64,000 bases of DNA. Origin: Synechococcus sp. CS-1329 (GTDB taxonomy: Bacteria > Cyanobacteriota > Cyanobacteriia > PCC-6307 > Cyanobiaceae). Below the pieces are notes generated by a model. That model worked only from the letters and a program-made list of their open reading frames with translations, did not search any database and was not told the origin of the DNA. The position numbers and the translations under genes were made by a program. Where the stretch lies: assembly GCF_025128055.1 (NCBI RefSeq), contig NZ_JAHLYS010000048.1, positions 1 to 64,000 on the forward strand, in the 5' to 3' direction. Position 1 is the stretch's first letter; every line of letters starts with the position of its first letter. This document shows positions 55,228 to 64,000 of the stretch, piece by piece.

Positions 55228-56061
55228 TCAGCCCCTGGCCGCCGCCACCGCCTGCAGCAGGGCCCAGGGTCCCCGGCCTTGCAGCCAGTCCAGCTCCGAG
55301 CGCTCGCTCAGCAGCAGGTAGCCAGCGAAGCCAAGAGCATTGAGGCTGAAACCCGCCATATGCTCCCGCTGGCGGCGCACCGTCAGGAACCAGTGGTCGC
55401 TGAAGATCAGGTTGTAGGGATGGCGGGGCCTGGGATCGCCGGCGGGATCACCCAGGCCGAGGGCCCTGGCCTGGGCGCGATAGGTGGCGGCCAGGGCCTG
55501 GGCCCCCTCACCGGGCTGGCGGCGGCTGAGCTGGTACGCCCAGGGCCAGGGTCGCTCCACTCCTGCCAGCTGAGCCTGCAGCAGCGGCTCCAGCGGGCAG
55601 GCCGCCTCGTTGTCGTGGCGCGGCAGCAGCTGCAGATGACGGTGGGGTTGGCTGGCGCCGGCTTCGGCGCAGCTGTTGAAGAACCAGAGCCCGCCGGTGT
55701 CGGCATCCACATGGGCCACCGCCGTCCAGTCGTGCTCCTCGAGCCAGCCCGACTGGGGGTGATAGTCCTGGGTGATCAGCAACACATGGCCCGCCTGGAC
55801 GGGGTACTTGTTGAGCAGCACCAGGTGCCGCTGTCCCAGCAGGCGCACCTGCAGGCTCGAATCCCAGGGGCGGAAGGGGTTGGGCTTGGGTCCCTGGGGC
55901 CGCAGGTGCTTCGGGGTGGCGGAGAGCAGGCGGCGCAGCTGAAACGGTTCCCAGCCCTGGGGCGGGAGCAGCTCCGTTTCCAGGGGAACAAGACTGCCGC
56001 TGCCGAGGGCCTCACGGCTGCGCTCCAGCGCTTCAGCCCAGATCCGTTCAGCTCGCTCCAC
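55228..56061 (-). CDS. ATP adenylyltransferase (Ap4A phosphorylase)
   Basis: HIT-like superfamily enzyme that splits diadenosine tetraphosphate with phosphate into ATP and ADP. The active-site histidines are in ASQPHRHLQLLPR; other features are HLVLLNKYPVQAGHVLLITQDY, FNSCAEAGASQPH and the C-terminal HPYNLIFSDHWFLTVRRQREHM. 277 residues, as in cyanobacterial homologues. Its start overlaps the SpoIID gene's end by 14 bp; gpsA-phzF-spoIID-this gene form a tight minus-strand operon. Confidence 0.9.
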   Translation of the reverse strand: MERAERIWAEALERSREALGSGSLVPLETELLPPQGWEPFQLRRLLSATPKHLRPQGPKPNPFRPWDSSLQVRLLGQRHLVLLNKYPVQAGHVLLITQDYHPQSGWLEEHDWTAVAHVDADTGGLWFFNSCAEAGASQPHRHLQLLPRHDNEAACPLEPLLQAQLAGVERPWPWAYQLSRRQPGEGAQALAATYRAQARALGLGDPAGDPRPRHPYNLIFSDHWFLTVRRQREHMAGFSLNALGFAGYLLLSERSELDWLQGRGPWALLQAVAAARG

Positions 56062-57106
56062 CGATCTGCAACCGTGCCAGGGAGGCCCCCTGGTAGTAGT
56101 GACCGAGAATCTGGTTGTAACGCTGACCCTGCAGGGCCAGTTGCTGGGCGCCTTCCTGACTCATGCTCGCCCCCAGATGGCCATGGGCCTCCACGGTGAT
56201 CTGGGAATTGGCGGCGTAAAGGCTCTCGACGATGCCCCCCTGGTAACTGAGGATGAGTCCATTGGTGCGCTCAGTGGCCTCCCGGGTCCGGGCCGTGACC
56301 GACTCCAGTCCGCGGTAGGCCTGCCAGCGGGTGGTGTCCCCCAGGTGCCAGTGGGGATTGGCGGGCCGGGCCAGGTGCGCCAGGGCATAGGAGCGGGCGG
56401 CCACCGCCTGGGCCTTGAGGGCCTCCATCGACCAGGAACTGGGCATTTCTGCCCCCACCACCGAGGCGATGTAACGCTCCAGGGGTAGATGGTTGATCGG
56501 CGTGATGCCGTCGCCCTCGCGCAGCAGGCGCAGCCGGCCCTCATAGGGCGATCCGTTGACCAGCAAGGCCTGACCGCCGGGGCTCTCCAGCCAGAGATCA
56601 GCGCTGCTCTGGCGGCTCCAGTCCACAGGCTCCCCCGCCGCGCCGCGCTGCAGCAGCCGGCCATCGCCGCTGAGCAGCTGCCAGGGGCCCGCGGCCGAGA
56701 GCGTGGGTCGACCGGCCTGGCGCAGCAGGGCCACCCGCGCCTCCAGGGGAACGGGGCGACCAGCGGCCGGCTCCACCAGGGCCAGGTCGCCGCTGGGGGC
56801 GGCACCGGAGGGGGCTGGTGGGAGGCCCGCATCAGCGCGGCGTGCCTGGATCTCGCCCAGCTGCCGCGCCTCGGCCTGGCGGTCGGGATCATCGGCGGCG
56901 GTGGCCGGCAGCAGCTCCTCCATCACCCTGGAATCGAGGCTGGAACGCGGTTCGGTGAGGGTCTGCTGAGCCAGGAAACCAAGGCCCAGGACCACCACGC
57001 TCAGGGGCGCGCTCACCAGCACCCGGTTCAGGCGGGGCCGGGCCGACAGCAGCTCCAGTCCGCGGTTTCCCCAGCGATGACACCAGCGCTCAAGCGGCCA
57101 TCCCAT
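56048..57106 (-). CDS. SpoIID/LytB domain protein
   Basis: 352 residues: N-terminal membrane anchor (RVLVSAPLSVVVLGLGFLA) and a SpoIID domain with LPLERYIASVVGAEMPSSWSMEALKAQAVAARSYAL in parts, then the family's TRWQAYRGLESVTARTREAT. In Bacillus the domain cleaves glycan strands of peptidoglycan; in cyanobacteria the role is unclear but a wall-related one is likely. Its first 79 bp are inside the phzF gene, an unusually long same-strand overlap; a later start would shorten the anchor. Confidence 0.85.
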   Translation of the reverse strand: MGWPLERWCHRWGNRGLELLSARPRLNRVLVSAPLSVVVLGLGFLAQQTLTEPRSSLDSRVMEELLPATAADDPDRQAEARQLGEIQARRADAGLPPAPSGAAPSGDLALVEPAAGRPVPLEARVALLRQAGRPTLSAAGPWQLLSGDGRLLQRGAAGEPVDWSRQSSADLWLESPGGQALLVNGSPYEGRLRLLREGDGITPINHLPLERYIASVVGAEMPSSWSMEALKAQAVAARSYALAHLARPANPHWHLGDTTRWQAYRGLESVTARTREATERTNGLILSYQGGIVESLYAANSQITVEAHGHLGASMSQEGAQQLALQGQRYNQILGHYYQGASLARLQIGGAS

Positions 57107-57981
57107 AGCAGTTGACCCGCACCCGATAGCCGGATCATGCCTGAAGACAGCCGATCACACACCATCCCACCCCCCTGGGGCGAGGGTTGCCAGCCCACCA
57201 CCCGCTCACGCCCCAGCTGATCACACCACCATGGAGCCACCAGGGCATGGGCCGATCCCGTGACCGGATCTTCACTGATGCCCAGACCCGGCGCCAGGAA
57301 ACGCAGCTGGTAGTCGGCTGGCAGGCCCTGCACCGTGGGGTTCTGGGTGGGGTTCTGGGTGGGGTTCTGGTCGCTGGCCTCCAACGCCTGCATCAGCACC
57401 AGGCCCTGGCGCAATTCCCCGCGCAACTCCTGCGCCAGAGTGTCCCCGTTGAGGCCGGCCAGGGGGAACTGCGGCGGCAGCAGCACCACCCAGTAGCCCA
57501 GGGCCGATCGCCAGCTGCCCAGAGGGGTGCCCGCCAGCGACGGGCCCAGCTCGCAGGGCAGGGGTGAAGGCTCCAGACCCCCGGAAGGGAGGACCAGCTG
57601 AGCGCGGCCCGCACGGCTCGGGCTCAGGCTCACCAGCAGCGGTCCTGAGCGGCTGTGCAGACGGGTGGAGGCCCCTGGTGCCAGCAATCCCCAATGGCCA
57701 AGGGCCAGGGCGGAGGCCAGGGTGGCGTGACCACAGAGCGGAACTTCGCAGTGGGGGGTGAACCAGCGCAGGGCCCACTCAGCGGGGTCTTCAGCAGCGG
57801 CTCCTGGGCGGCCGATGGGCAGAAGAAAAGCTGTCTCCGACTGCCGCAGCTGGGCCGCCACCGCCTGCATCCAGGCGGCTGGCAGCGGCCGCTCCAGCGC
57901 CACCACCGCGGCACCGTTGCCCTGGAGCGGACGCTCGGCAAAGGCCGTGATCAAGGCCGCCGGCAGAGAACCGTTGCTCAT
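57028..57981 (-). CDS. PhzF-family isomerase/epimerase
   Basis: 317 residues with the two-fold diaminopimelate-epimerase fold: ITAFAERPLQGNGAAVVAL (N-terminal GN motif), SETAFLLP with the conserved Glu, EVPLCGHATLASALAL, and the C-terminal half DPVTGSAHALVAPWW. Substrate unknown for most PhzF relatives. A 12-bp tandem repeat (57335-57370) inserts NPT-QNPT-QNPT in the middle. It overlaps gpsA by 4 bp and the SpoIID gene by 79 bp. Confidence 0.88.
   Translation of the reverse strand: MSNGSLPAALITAFAERPLQGNGAAVVALERPLPAAWMQAVAAQLRQSETAFLLPIGRPGAAAEDPAEWALRWFTPHCEVPLCGHATLASALALGHWGLLAPGASTRLHSRSGPLLVSLSPSRAGRAQLVLPSGGLEPSPLPCELGPSLAGTPLGSWRSALGYWVVLLPPQFPLAGLNGDTLAQELRGELRQGLVLMQALEASDQNPTQNPTQNPTVQGLPADYQLRFLAPGLGISEDPVTGSAHALVAPWWCDQLGRERVVGWQPSPQGGGMVCDRLSSGMIRLSGAGQLLWDGRLSAGVIAGETADWSCCRPGPA
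57335..57370. repeat. 12-bp tandem repeat, three copies, inside phzF
   Basis: GTGGGGTTCTGG occurs three times head to tail. Read on the minus strand it encodes repeated QNPT. The unit keeps frame, so copy number could vary without breaking the gene. Confidence 0.92.
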
Positions 57982-58895
57982 CGTTCCTCTGGCTTGAGAT
58001 CGCGCTCCATCAGGGCACTCACCACCTCAGGGGGGGTGATGCGACCTTCAATCAGGCCCACCACCTGGGCACAGATCGGCAGGTGAACTCCGCCCTGCTG
58101 CGCCAGGGCCAGGGCCGCGACGGCCGTTGATGGGCCCTCCACGGTGGCACCGATGGACCGGACCGCCTCCTCGGCACTGAGCCCCTCCGCCAGCTGCAGA
58201 CCGAAGCGGTAATTGCGGCTGAGGCGGCTGTTGGCCGTGGCCAGCAGATCTCCCAGCCCCGCCAGTCCGTAGAGGGTGTCGGGGTCACCGCCCAGCCGCT
58301 GGCTGAGGCGGCCCATCTCCGCCAGCCCACGGGTGAGCAGAGAGGCCTTGGCGTTGGCTCCCAGGCCCAGCCCATCGCAGACACCGGCCGCCACGGCCAT
58401 CACGTTCTTGAGGGCGCCGGAGAGCTCGGTGCCGATCGGATCGCTGTTGGTGTAGAGCCGCAGTTGATCGCCGCTGAGCTGCTGCTGCAGCGACTGGGCG
58501 AGATCGGAGTGGAGTGAAGCCAGCACACTGGCTGCCGGCAGCCCCTCCTCCAGCTCGCCGGCCAGGTTGGGGCCACTCAGCACCAGGCTGGAGAGGCTGG
58601 GGATCGCGCGCTGCCAGAGCTGGGAAGCGGTGAGGAGTTGCTGCAGGTTCAGGCCCTTGGTGCAGCTGATCAGCGGCAGCCCCGCAGGCCAGCGGCAGGA
58701 GAGCCGCTGAGAGAGATCCGGCACGCCGGCCATGGCGATGGCACAGACGATCACATCCTGATGCGCCAGCACCTCAGCGGGCTCGCCGCCACTGCGACGC
58801 GACCAGGTGCTGATCCTGTGGCCACCCTGGCGGAACACCTGGCCCAGGGCCCGGCCCCAAGCGCCCTGCCCGTAGATGCCGATGCGCAGTGCCAT
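57978..58895 (-). CDS. gpsA: Glycerol-3-phosphate dehydrogenase [NAD(P)+]
   Basis: Makes sn-glycerol 3-phosphate for membrane lipids. N-terminal nucleotide-binding loop IYGQGAWGRALGQVF (GxGxxG), ISCTKGL, LSGPNLAGELEEGLP, the catalytic Lys region LSGALKNVMAVAAGVCDGLGLGANAKASLL in parts, and ATVEGPSTAVAAL at the end. About 305 residues after choosing ATG 58895 (MALRIGIYGQG) rather than the frame's earlier start. It overlaps phzF by 4 bp. Confidence 0.95.
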   Translation of the reverse strand: MALRIGIYGQGAWGRALGQVFRQGGHRISTWSRRSGGEPAEVLAHQDVIVCAIAMAGVPDLSQRLSCRWPAGLPLISCTKGLNLQQLLTASQLWQRAIPSLSSLVLSGPNLAGELEEGLPAASVLASLHSDLAQSLQQQLSGDQLRLYTNSDPIGTELSGALKNVMAVAAGVCDGLGLGANAKASLLTRGLAEMGRLSQRLGGDPDTLYGLAGLGDLLATANSRLSRNYRFGLQLAEGLSAEEAVRSIGATVEGPSTAVAALALAQQGGVHLPICAQVVGLIEGRITPPEVVSALMERDLKPEER

Positions 58896-58936
58896 CCGGC
58901 CATCATGAGCCATTCCACCTTCGGCCCTCCCTGCCC

Positions 58937-59719
58937 ATGTCGACGCCGGCCCCGGCAGCTGGAGCCCCTGAAGCCCCCCAGGAGCTCGCCCACTGGCAGG
59001 GGGATGCCCTGGTGGTGGGAGGCGGCGGCATCGGCCAGGCGCTGCTCCAGGCCCTGGCCCAGCGGGCCCCCGGCCTGAGGCTGTGGGGCACCAGCCGGAG
59101 CCCGTGGTCCACGCGGAGCGTGGTGCCGCCCGAGCGGGCCCTCACCCTCGACCTCAGCGACGAGGCCAGCCTCGAGGCCTGTGCCAGGCGGCTGCGGCAG
59201 GAGACGGTGCGGCTGCGGCTGGTGATCAACAGCGCCGGTCTGCTCCACGACGGGGATCTGCAACCGGAGAAGCGGCTGCAGCAGCTGAGGCGGGACTCGC
59301 TGGAGCGCCTGTTCAGTGTCAATGCCTATGGCCCGGTGCTGCTGGCCCAGGCCCTGGAGCCGCTGCTGCCCCGCCAGGAGCCACTGCACTTCGCCAGCCT
59401 CTCAGCGCGGGTGGGCAGCATCGGCGACAACCAGCTGGGGGGCTGGTACGGCTACCGGGCGGCCAAGGCCGCCCAGAACCAGCTGCTGCGCTGCCTGGCC
59501 CTGGAGTGGCAGCGGCGCCTGCCCCTGGCCTGCGTGAGCCTGCTCCATCCCGGCACCACCGCCACGGCGCTCTCCGAACCCTTCCGCGGCTCGGTGCCGC
59601 CGGAGCGGCTGTTCAGCCCGGAGCGGGCCGCCGGCCAGCTGCTCGATGTGATCGCCGCCCAGCGGCCGGCGGACACCGGCCGCTTCCTGGCCTGGGACGG
59701 CACCACGATTCCCTGGTGA
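58937..59719 (+). CDS. SDR-family short-chain dehydrogenase/reductase
   Basis: 260 residues. The cofactor loop GGGGIGQALLQAL near residue 30, NSAGLLHDG, the catalytic Ser (FASLSARVGSI) and the Tyr-x-x-x-Lys motif in GYRAAKAAQNQLL (here YGYRAAK, with Tyr four residues before Lys) are present, followed by HPGTTATALSEPF. It resembles C-factor/CsgA-like SDRs of cyanobacteria; substrate unknown. ATG 58937 is chosen; it is divergent from gpsA by about 40 bp. Confidence 0.88.
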   Translation: MSTPAPAAGAPEAPQELAHWQGDALVVGGGGIGQALLQALAQRAPGLRLWGTSRSPWSTRSVVPPERALTLDLSDEASLEACARRLRQETVRLRLVINSAGLLHDGDLQPEKRLQQLRRDSLERLFSVNAYGPVLLAQALEPLLPRQEPLHFASLSARVGSIGDNQLGGWYGYRAAKAAQNQLLRCLALEWQRRLPLACVSLLHPGTTATALSEPFRGSVPPERLFSPERAAGQLLDVIAAQRPADTGRFLAWDGTTIPW

Positions 59720-59723
59720 GGGC

Positions 59724-60128
59724 TCAGCTCTGCGGTGTGGCCGTATGGGCGAAGGCCTGAAGCAGCTCGAGGGGAATCAGCTCCAGGCAGGAGGCTTCGC
59801 TGGCCTCCAGCCGCACCGGTGGGGCCACACCGTCGTCGTGGGCCTCCAGCCAACGGGGGGCACAGACGCACCAGTGATCGCCGGCCTTGAGGCCGGCAAA
59901 GCCGTAGTCGGGCCTGGGGGTGCTCAGGTCGTTGCCCTGGGAGAGGGAGTAGCGCAGAAACAGATCCGTGATGACGCAACAGACCGTATGCCGGCCATGG
60001 TCGGCGGGATCGGTGCGGCAGTGGCCATCGCGGAACCAGCCGGTCATCGGCTCACAGCCGCAGATCACCAGAGGCTGCCCCAGCACATTCAGCGCGGCAG
60101 AGCTGGGAGCTATCGACGATTGATCCAC
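59724..60128 (-). CDS. DUF2237 family protein
   Basis: 134 residues with the family's cysteine-containing core: NVLGQPLVICGCEPMTGWFRDGHC in parts, HTVCCVITDLFLRYS, GNDLSTPRPDYGFAGLKAGDHWCVCA and the end ASCLELIPLELLQAFA. Function unknown; the conserved Cys and Trp suggest metal or cofactor binding. It converges on the SDR gene with a 4-bp gap. Confidence 0.88.
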   Translation of the reverse strand: MDQSSIAPSSAALNVLGQPLVICGCEPMTGWFRDGHCRTDPADHGRHTVCCVITDLFLRYSLSQGNDLSTPRPDYGFAGLKAGDHWCVCAPRWLEAHDDGVAPPVRLEASEASCLELIPLELLQAFAHTATPQS

Positions 60129-60153
60129 GCAAAATCCCTGGCATGAGTGACGA

Positions 60154-60172
60154 GTCTGACCATGGATCAGAC
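60154..60172. promoter_or_regulatory. Palindrome 6-7-6 between divergent genes
   Basis: GTCTGA and TCAGAC flank CCATGGA, whose centre CCATGG is itself palindromic. It is 26 bp upstream of DUF2237 and about 30 bp upstream of a promoter-like pair for the 60298 gene, so an operator for either is possible. Confidence 0.35.
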
Positions 60173-60202
60173 CATCGGCGCGAACGAAATTCTGTGGGGA
60201 GG

Positions 60203-60232
60203 TTGACGGATTCGGGGGGGCAGGCGTTAAAG
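60203..60232 (+). promoter_or_regulatory. Possible sigma-70 promoter of the 60298 gene
   Basis: TTGACG (60203-60208) and TTAAAG (60227-60232) are spaced by 18 bp. The -10 match is poor at its first and last bases. Transcription would begin near 60240 and give a leader of about 58 nt to ATG 60298. Confidence 0.4.
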
Positions 60233-60297
60233 GTCATTGAGCAGCGGTGCTGGAAGGCTTCCTTCTGCCGCCCTTCCGCCTTGCCTTCAACACCTTC

Positions 60298-60519
60298 ATG
60301 AGCTGGGATTTCGCCGAAGACGCTGCCTTCATGGCCCTGTACGACGCCTTCAAGGAAAGCGGTGAAACCTCCGCCATGGAATTTCTCGCCCATGGGGAGG
60401 GGGCCTTCCACTTCCAGGAACTCACCCAGAACGCCGCGGGTGAGGGTTTTGACCTGAGCGACTCGACCAGCCTCGTGGCGTTCCAGCAGGAGGTCATCGA
60501 CAGCCTTGAGTCGCTCTGA
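60298..60519 (+). CDS. Small conserved acidic protein
   Basis: 73 residues, acidic and helical in look: MSWDFAEDAAFMALYDAFKE, AMEFLAHGEGAFHFQEL and the end SLVAFQQEVIDSLESL. GTG 60247 would add 17 residues, but the possible promoter just upstream favours ATG 60298. No domain recognised; it converges on the 60528 gene with an 8-bp gap. Confidence 0.65.
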   Translation: MSWDFAEDAAFMALYDAFKESGETSAMEFLAHGEGAFHFQELTQNAAGEGFDLSDSTSLVAFQQEVIDSLESL

Positions 60520-60527
60520 GCCTCGCC

Positions 60528-60800
60528 TCAGCTGTAGAAGAAATCGATCTCCTTGGTTTTGAGGCCATCCCAGCCGGCGGCCTTGAGGCGGGCATCGAGG
60601 CTGGCCTGATCCAGGTGCTTCGAGCCCGTCTTCACCACCCGGTTGCGCATCGACTTCCGTACGCCGCTGCGGGCCCGCGCCGCCTCCAGGGCCATCACCT
60701 CGTTGTAGAGGCTGAGCATCTCGGCAGGAATCGGGCTTCTATCGAGATCAACGCCGGCGGCGATCGCCGCATCGACACCATCAGGACCGGCAATCGCCAT
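60528..60800 (-). CDS. Small conserved hypothetical protein
   Basis: 90 residues: MAIAGPDGVDAAIAAGVDLDRS, a helix PAEMLSLYNEVMALEAARAR, then a basic stretch SGVRKSMRNRVVKTGSKHLD and the end GLKTKEIDFFYS. Good coding character and an isolated position downstream of metH suggest a real gene. It starts from ATG 60800, whose preceding bases also include the metH end 62 bp away. No family name recognised. Confidence 0.7.
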   Translation of the reverse strand: MAIAGPDGVDAAIAAGVDLDRSPIPAEMLSLYNEVMALEAARARSGVRKSMRNRVVKTGSKHLDQASLDARLKAAGWDGLKTKEIDFFYS

Positions 60801-60861
60801 GGCAGTTCATGCGGAGACCCCCTCAGCCTGCCACTGACCCCTCTGAGCAGGGACGGGAGCC

Positions 60862-63800
60862 TCAGGCACTGAAATAGCGGGCGCGGCTGTGCAGTGCCAC
60901 CAGGGCAGTGGTGCTCTGCTCGGGCTCCAGCTGATCGCTCTCATCCATGGTCAGACCGATGCGGCCTGCATCGAGCCAGTCCAGCTGCTGGCGGGAATCG
61001 GCCACGTTGGGGCAGGCCGGATAGCCGAAGGAGTAGCGGCTGCCGCGGTAGCGCTGGGCCAGCACGTCGCGCAGGACCGTCGGTTCCTCGGCCGCGAAGC
61101 CCAGCTCGCGGCGGATGCGGGCGTGGGTCCACTCCGCCAGGGCCTCCGCCATCTGCACCCCCAGACCATGGAAATAGAGGTAGTCGCTGTAGCGATCGGC
61201 GGCGAACAGCTCGCGGGCAAAGGCGCTGGCCCGCTCGCCCATGGTCACCGCCTGCATCGGCAGCACATCCCTGGGCCTGCCGTCGCGCAGATCGCGGAAG
61301 AAATCGGCGATGCAGTAGCGGTTGCCGCCCCGCTGCCGCGGCAGCTCGAAGCGGCCGATCTCCCGCTCGCCGCCCTCGGGTTCAAACACCACCAAGGCAT
61401 TGCCATCGCGGCCGCAGGGGAAGTAGCCGTAGGCCACCCGTGGCGTGAGCAGAGCCTCCTGGCGACAACGCTCGATCCAGCTCTGCAGCACGGGCTCGGC
61501 CTTCTCGGCCAGCATCGCCTCATAGGCCTGGCGGCTCTGCTCCTGGCCCTTGCGCAGCTGCCACTGGCCGGCGAAGAGAGCATTGCGGTCGAGATAGGCG
61601 AACACCTCATCGAGGGGAATCTCCCCCTCCTGAATCAGGGCACTGCCCAGGAAGGGCGGCTCCACGGGGGGTTCCTCCGGCACCACCTCGGAGCGATGGC
61701 TGGTGATGGCGGGGGGGCTGGTTCCTGGGGCCTGATCGCCCGGGCCGGCCGCTTCAAGCTCAGCGGCTGACTCAGCGGCAGCAGCCGGTTCGGGCTCCAG
61801 TCCCAGCCCGGCGGGGGCACCGGCGAGGAATCCCAGCTGGTCGTCCCACTGGCCGGCCTTGCGGGCCTCCGAGAGCGCATCCATGAAGCGCAGGTCGGCG
61901 AAGGCATCGCGGCCATAGATCACCTGGCCGTTGTACACCGAGCGGCAGTCCTTTTGCACGAAGCGGGGAGTGAGGGCCGCACCGCCGAGGATCACCGGAG
62001 CGGTGATGCCCGCCTCATTGAAGGCCTGCAGATTGTCCTTCATGAAGGCAGTGGATTTCACCAGCAGTCCGCTCATGGCAATGCAATCAGCCTGGTGCAG
62101 CTGCTGGGCTTCGATGATGGCCTCTATCCCCTGCTTGATGCCAAGGTTGATGACCTCATAACCATTGTTGGTGAGGATGATATCCACCAGATTCTTGCCG
62201 ATGTCGTGCACGTCACCCTTGACGGTAGCGATCAGAAACTTGGCCTTGGCACTGCTCACCCCATCGATCTTGTCCATGTGCGGCTCGAGAAAAGCCACGG
62301 CGGCCTTCATCGTTTCAGCGCTCTGGAGCACAAAAGGCAGTTGCATCTGCCCGGAGCCGAACAGCTCACCCACCACCTTCATGCCGTCGAGCAGAAAGGT
62401 GTTGATGATCTGCAAGGGCGGGTGACTGGTCATGGCCTCCTGCAGGGCCGGCTCAAGGCCGATGCGCTCGCCATCGATGATGTGCTGACGCAGTCGGGCC
62501 TCCACGGGCAGATCGGCCAGGCTTGGCCCAGAGGCCCTCGCCTCCTTGGCGCTGACCCCCTCGAACAGGCCGGTGAGCACGGTGAGCGGGTCGTAGGTGC
62601 AGATCGCCCCTGCCGCCGCCGTCCCCGTTGCCCCGGCCGCTGTCGACTCGAACCGGCGCTGGTCGTTGATCAGATCACGGCAGATCTGCTGATGCTCCTC
62701 TGTGATCTTCACCAGAGGAAGAATCTTGGCAGGGCTGACGATGGCAGCATCAAGGCCGGCTGCGCAGCAGTCGTGCAGGAAGACGGAATTGAGCACGATC
62801 CGGGCCGCCGGTGAGAGCCCGAAGCTCACATTGCTCACCCCCAGCACCACATGAACACCGGGCAGATGCTCACGAATCAGGCGGATGGCCTCGATCGTGG
62901 CGGCGGCATTGCGGCGGTCCTCCTCGATGCCGGTGGAGATGGGCAGCGCCAGGGGGTCGTAGAAGATCTCATGGGCCGGGATTCCAAACTCCACGGCATC
63001 GCGATAGGCCCGCTGGGCAATCGCGAATTTGCGCTCCGCCGTGCGGGCCATACCCTCCTCATCGATGGTGCCCACCACCACCCCGGCGCCATAGCGGCGA
63101 GCCAGCTCCAGCACCTTGAAGAAGCGCTCATCGCCATCCTCGTAGTTGGTGGAGTTGAGGATGCACTTGCCACCGGCCACCTTCAGGCCGGCCTCCATCT
63201 TCTGCCACTCCGTGGAATCCAGCATCAGCGGCAGATTCACATTGGTGACCAGACGACTGACCAGGTCGTGCATGTCTTTCTCGCCATCGCGCCCGACATA
63301 GTCGACGTTGACATCGAGCACATGGGCGTTCTCCTTGATCTGGCCACGGGCGAGGGCCACCAGCCCGTCCCAGTCCTCGGCGTTGAGCAGATCACGCACC
63401 TTCCTCGAACCGCTGGCGTTGAGCCGCTCGCCGATGATCAGGAAGGAGTTGTCCTGGTGATACGGGGTGACTCCATAGATCGAGGCCGCCGCCGGCTCCC
63501 ACTGCAGAGCGGGCCGCTGCAGCCGCTGCTCCGGCAGGCGCACGGGGCGGGGGCTGGGCTGCAGATCCGCCGCCAGCTCGGCGAGGGCAGCGATGTGGCT
63601 GGGGGTGGTGCCGCAGCAGCCACCGATCACCTGCACCCCCAGATCCTCAACGAAGTGGAGCAGCTGCAGTCGCAGCTCCATGGGCGTGAGCCGGTAGTGA
63701 GCCACACCGCCCACATTCTCAGGCAATCCGGCGTTGGGGATGCAACTGATCACAAACGGACTGTGCTCGCTCAGATAGCGCATGTGCGCCTTCATCTGCT

Positions 63801-64000
63801 CCGGTCCGGTGGCGCAGTTGAGGCCGAGCACGTCGATCGGGAAGGGCTCCAGGATCGAGACCACCGCGGCGATATCGGAGCCCACCAGCATCGTGCCGGT
63901 GGTTTCCATCGTGACCGAGACCATCAGCGGCCGCCGCTGGCCGGCCGCCGCGAAGGCCTCCTCAAGACCATGGAGCGCCGCCTTGATCTGCAGCACGTCC
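60862..64000 (-). CDS. metH: Cobalamin-dependent methionine synthase (5' part beyond window)
   Basis: Transfers a methyl group from methyltetrahydrofolate to homocysteine through B12. The 1044+ residues here cover, in order, the end of the homocysteine domain with its zinc Cys pair ([16 protein letters not shown]), the folate domain ([30 protein letters not shown]), the B12-binding module with [15 protein letters not shown] (the lower-ligand His), and the reactivation domain with [16 protein letters not shown]. The frame is open to the right edge, so the start is outside. A Glu/Ala-rich linker precedes the reactivation domain. Confidence 0.97.
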   Translation of the reverse strand, partial: DVLQIKAALHGLEEAFAAAGQRRPLMVSVTMETTGTMLVGSDIAAVVSILEPFPIDVLGLNCATGPEQMKAHMRYLSEHSPFVISCIPNAGLPENVGGVAHYRLTPMELRLQLLHFVEDLGVQVIGGCCGTTPSHIAALAELAADLQPSPRPVRLPEQRLQRPALQWEPAAASIYGVTPYHQDNSFLIIGERLNASGSRKVRDLLNAEDWDGLVALARGQIKENAHVLDVNVDYVGRDGEKDMHDLVSRLVTNVNLPLMLDSTEWQKMEAGLKVAGGKCILNSTNYEDGDERFFKVLELARRYGAGVVVGTIDEEGMARTAERKFAIAQRAYRDAVEFGIPAHEIFYDPLALPISTGIEEDRRNAAATIEAIRLIREHLPGVHVVLGVSNVSFGLSPAARIVLNSVFLHDCCAAGLDAAIVSPAKILPLVKITEEHQQICRDLINDQRRFESTAAGATGTAAAGAICTYDPLTVLTGLFEGVSAKEARASGPSLADLPVEARLRQHIIDGERIGLEPALQEAMTSHPPLQIINTFLLDGMKVVGELFGSGQMQLPFVLQSAETMKAAVAFLEPHMDKIDGVSSAKAKFLIATVKGDVHDIGKNLVDIILTNNGYEVINLGIKQGIEAIIEAQQLHQADCIAMSGLLVKSTAFMKDNLQAFNEAGITAPVILGGAALTPRFVQKDCRSVYNGQVIYGRDAFADLRFMDALSEARKAGQWDDQLGFLAGAPAGLGLEPEPAAAAESAAELEAAGPGDQAPGTSPPAITSHRSEVVPEEPPVEPPFLGSALIQEGEIPLDEVFAYLDRNALFAGQWQLRKGQEQSRQAYEAMLAEKAEPVLQSWIERCRQEALLTPRVAYGYFPCGRDGNALVVFEPEGGEREIGRFELPRQRGGNRYCIADFFRDLRDGRPRDVLPMQAVTMGERASAFARELFAADRYSDYLYFHGLGVQMAEALAEWTHARIRRELGFAAEEPTVLRDVLAQRYRGSRYSFGYPACPNVADSRQQLDWLDAGRIGLTMDESDQLEPEQSTTALVALHSRARYFSA

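Overview
The window comes from a GC-rich unicellular picocyanobacterium of the Synechococcus/Cyanobium type. The evidence is direct: the 3' end of psbA (photosystem II D1), allophycocyanin alpha-B (apcD), a Psb32-like photosystem repair protein, a cytochrome b6 heme-attachment factor (CCB2/CCB4 family), the PxcA/CemA proton-extrusion protein, menD-menB for phylloquinone, and several cyanobacteria-restricted families (DUF760, DUF4336, DUF3370). Genes are packed tightly on both strands, with many 4-bp ATGA/GTGA overlaps and several convergent gene ends that overlap by 4 to 89 bp.

Layout. 1-5.4 kb: psbA tail and terminator, then a manganese ABC importer operon (mntC-mntA-mntB) behind a perfect palindrome, then DUF4336, DUF760 and signal peptidase I. 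5.4-9.2 kb: menD-menB and an L,D-transpeptidase with a doubtful start. 9.3-17.4 kb: glycogen synthase, a membrane-anchored unknown, murF, then minus-strand glmU, an MnmC-type methyltransferase, aroA and upp. 17.4-22.2 kb: pentapeptide-repeat protein, a cobalamin riboswitch controlling hupE-cobW (probable cobalt uptake and metallochaperone), purS-purQ and 2-Cys peroxiredoxin. 22.3-35.4 kb: tRNA-Met, an M23 peptidase, trmL-cobU-pxcA-psb32-terB, CCB2/4, lptC-metG, an FAD enzyme and the rpmG-rpsR-RNase II cluster. 35.5-40 kb: pheT, rlmD and apcD.

40-51.2 kb is the accessory part: an OmpR-type two-component system divergent from a heavy-metal RND efflux operon (a small membrane-anchored protein resembling only the C-terminal part of an adaptor, a CusA/CzcA pump and a full adaptor), then decayed pieces of a second RND system (an adaptor C-terminus with a frameshift and a pump C-terminus), a DMT permease with a long His-rich tail, and about 1.2 kb without convincing genes that is rich in perfect palindromes. 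51.2-64 kb returns to core genes: a J-domain protein, DUF3370, a type-3 sigma factor, Ap4A phosphorylase, SpoIID, PhzF, gpsA, an SDR enzyme, DUF2237 and small conserved proteins, and most of B12-dependent methionine synthase metH running off the right edge.

Three connected themes stand out: manganese supply next to a photosystem II gene; cobalt and B12 economy (riboswitch-hupE-cobW, cobU and the B12 enzyme metH); and a heavy-metal efflux island with visible turnover. I found no CRISPR array, no intact insertion sequence or prophage and no rRNA. I did not find a clear-cut new biological system; the best candidates for something under-described are the metal island with its mini-adaptor and coupled pump fragment, and the palindrome-rich spacer next to it.
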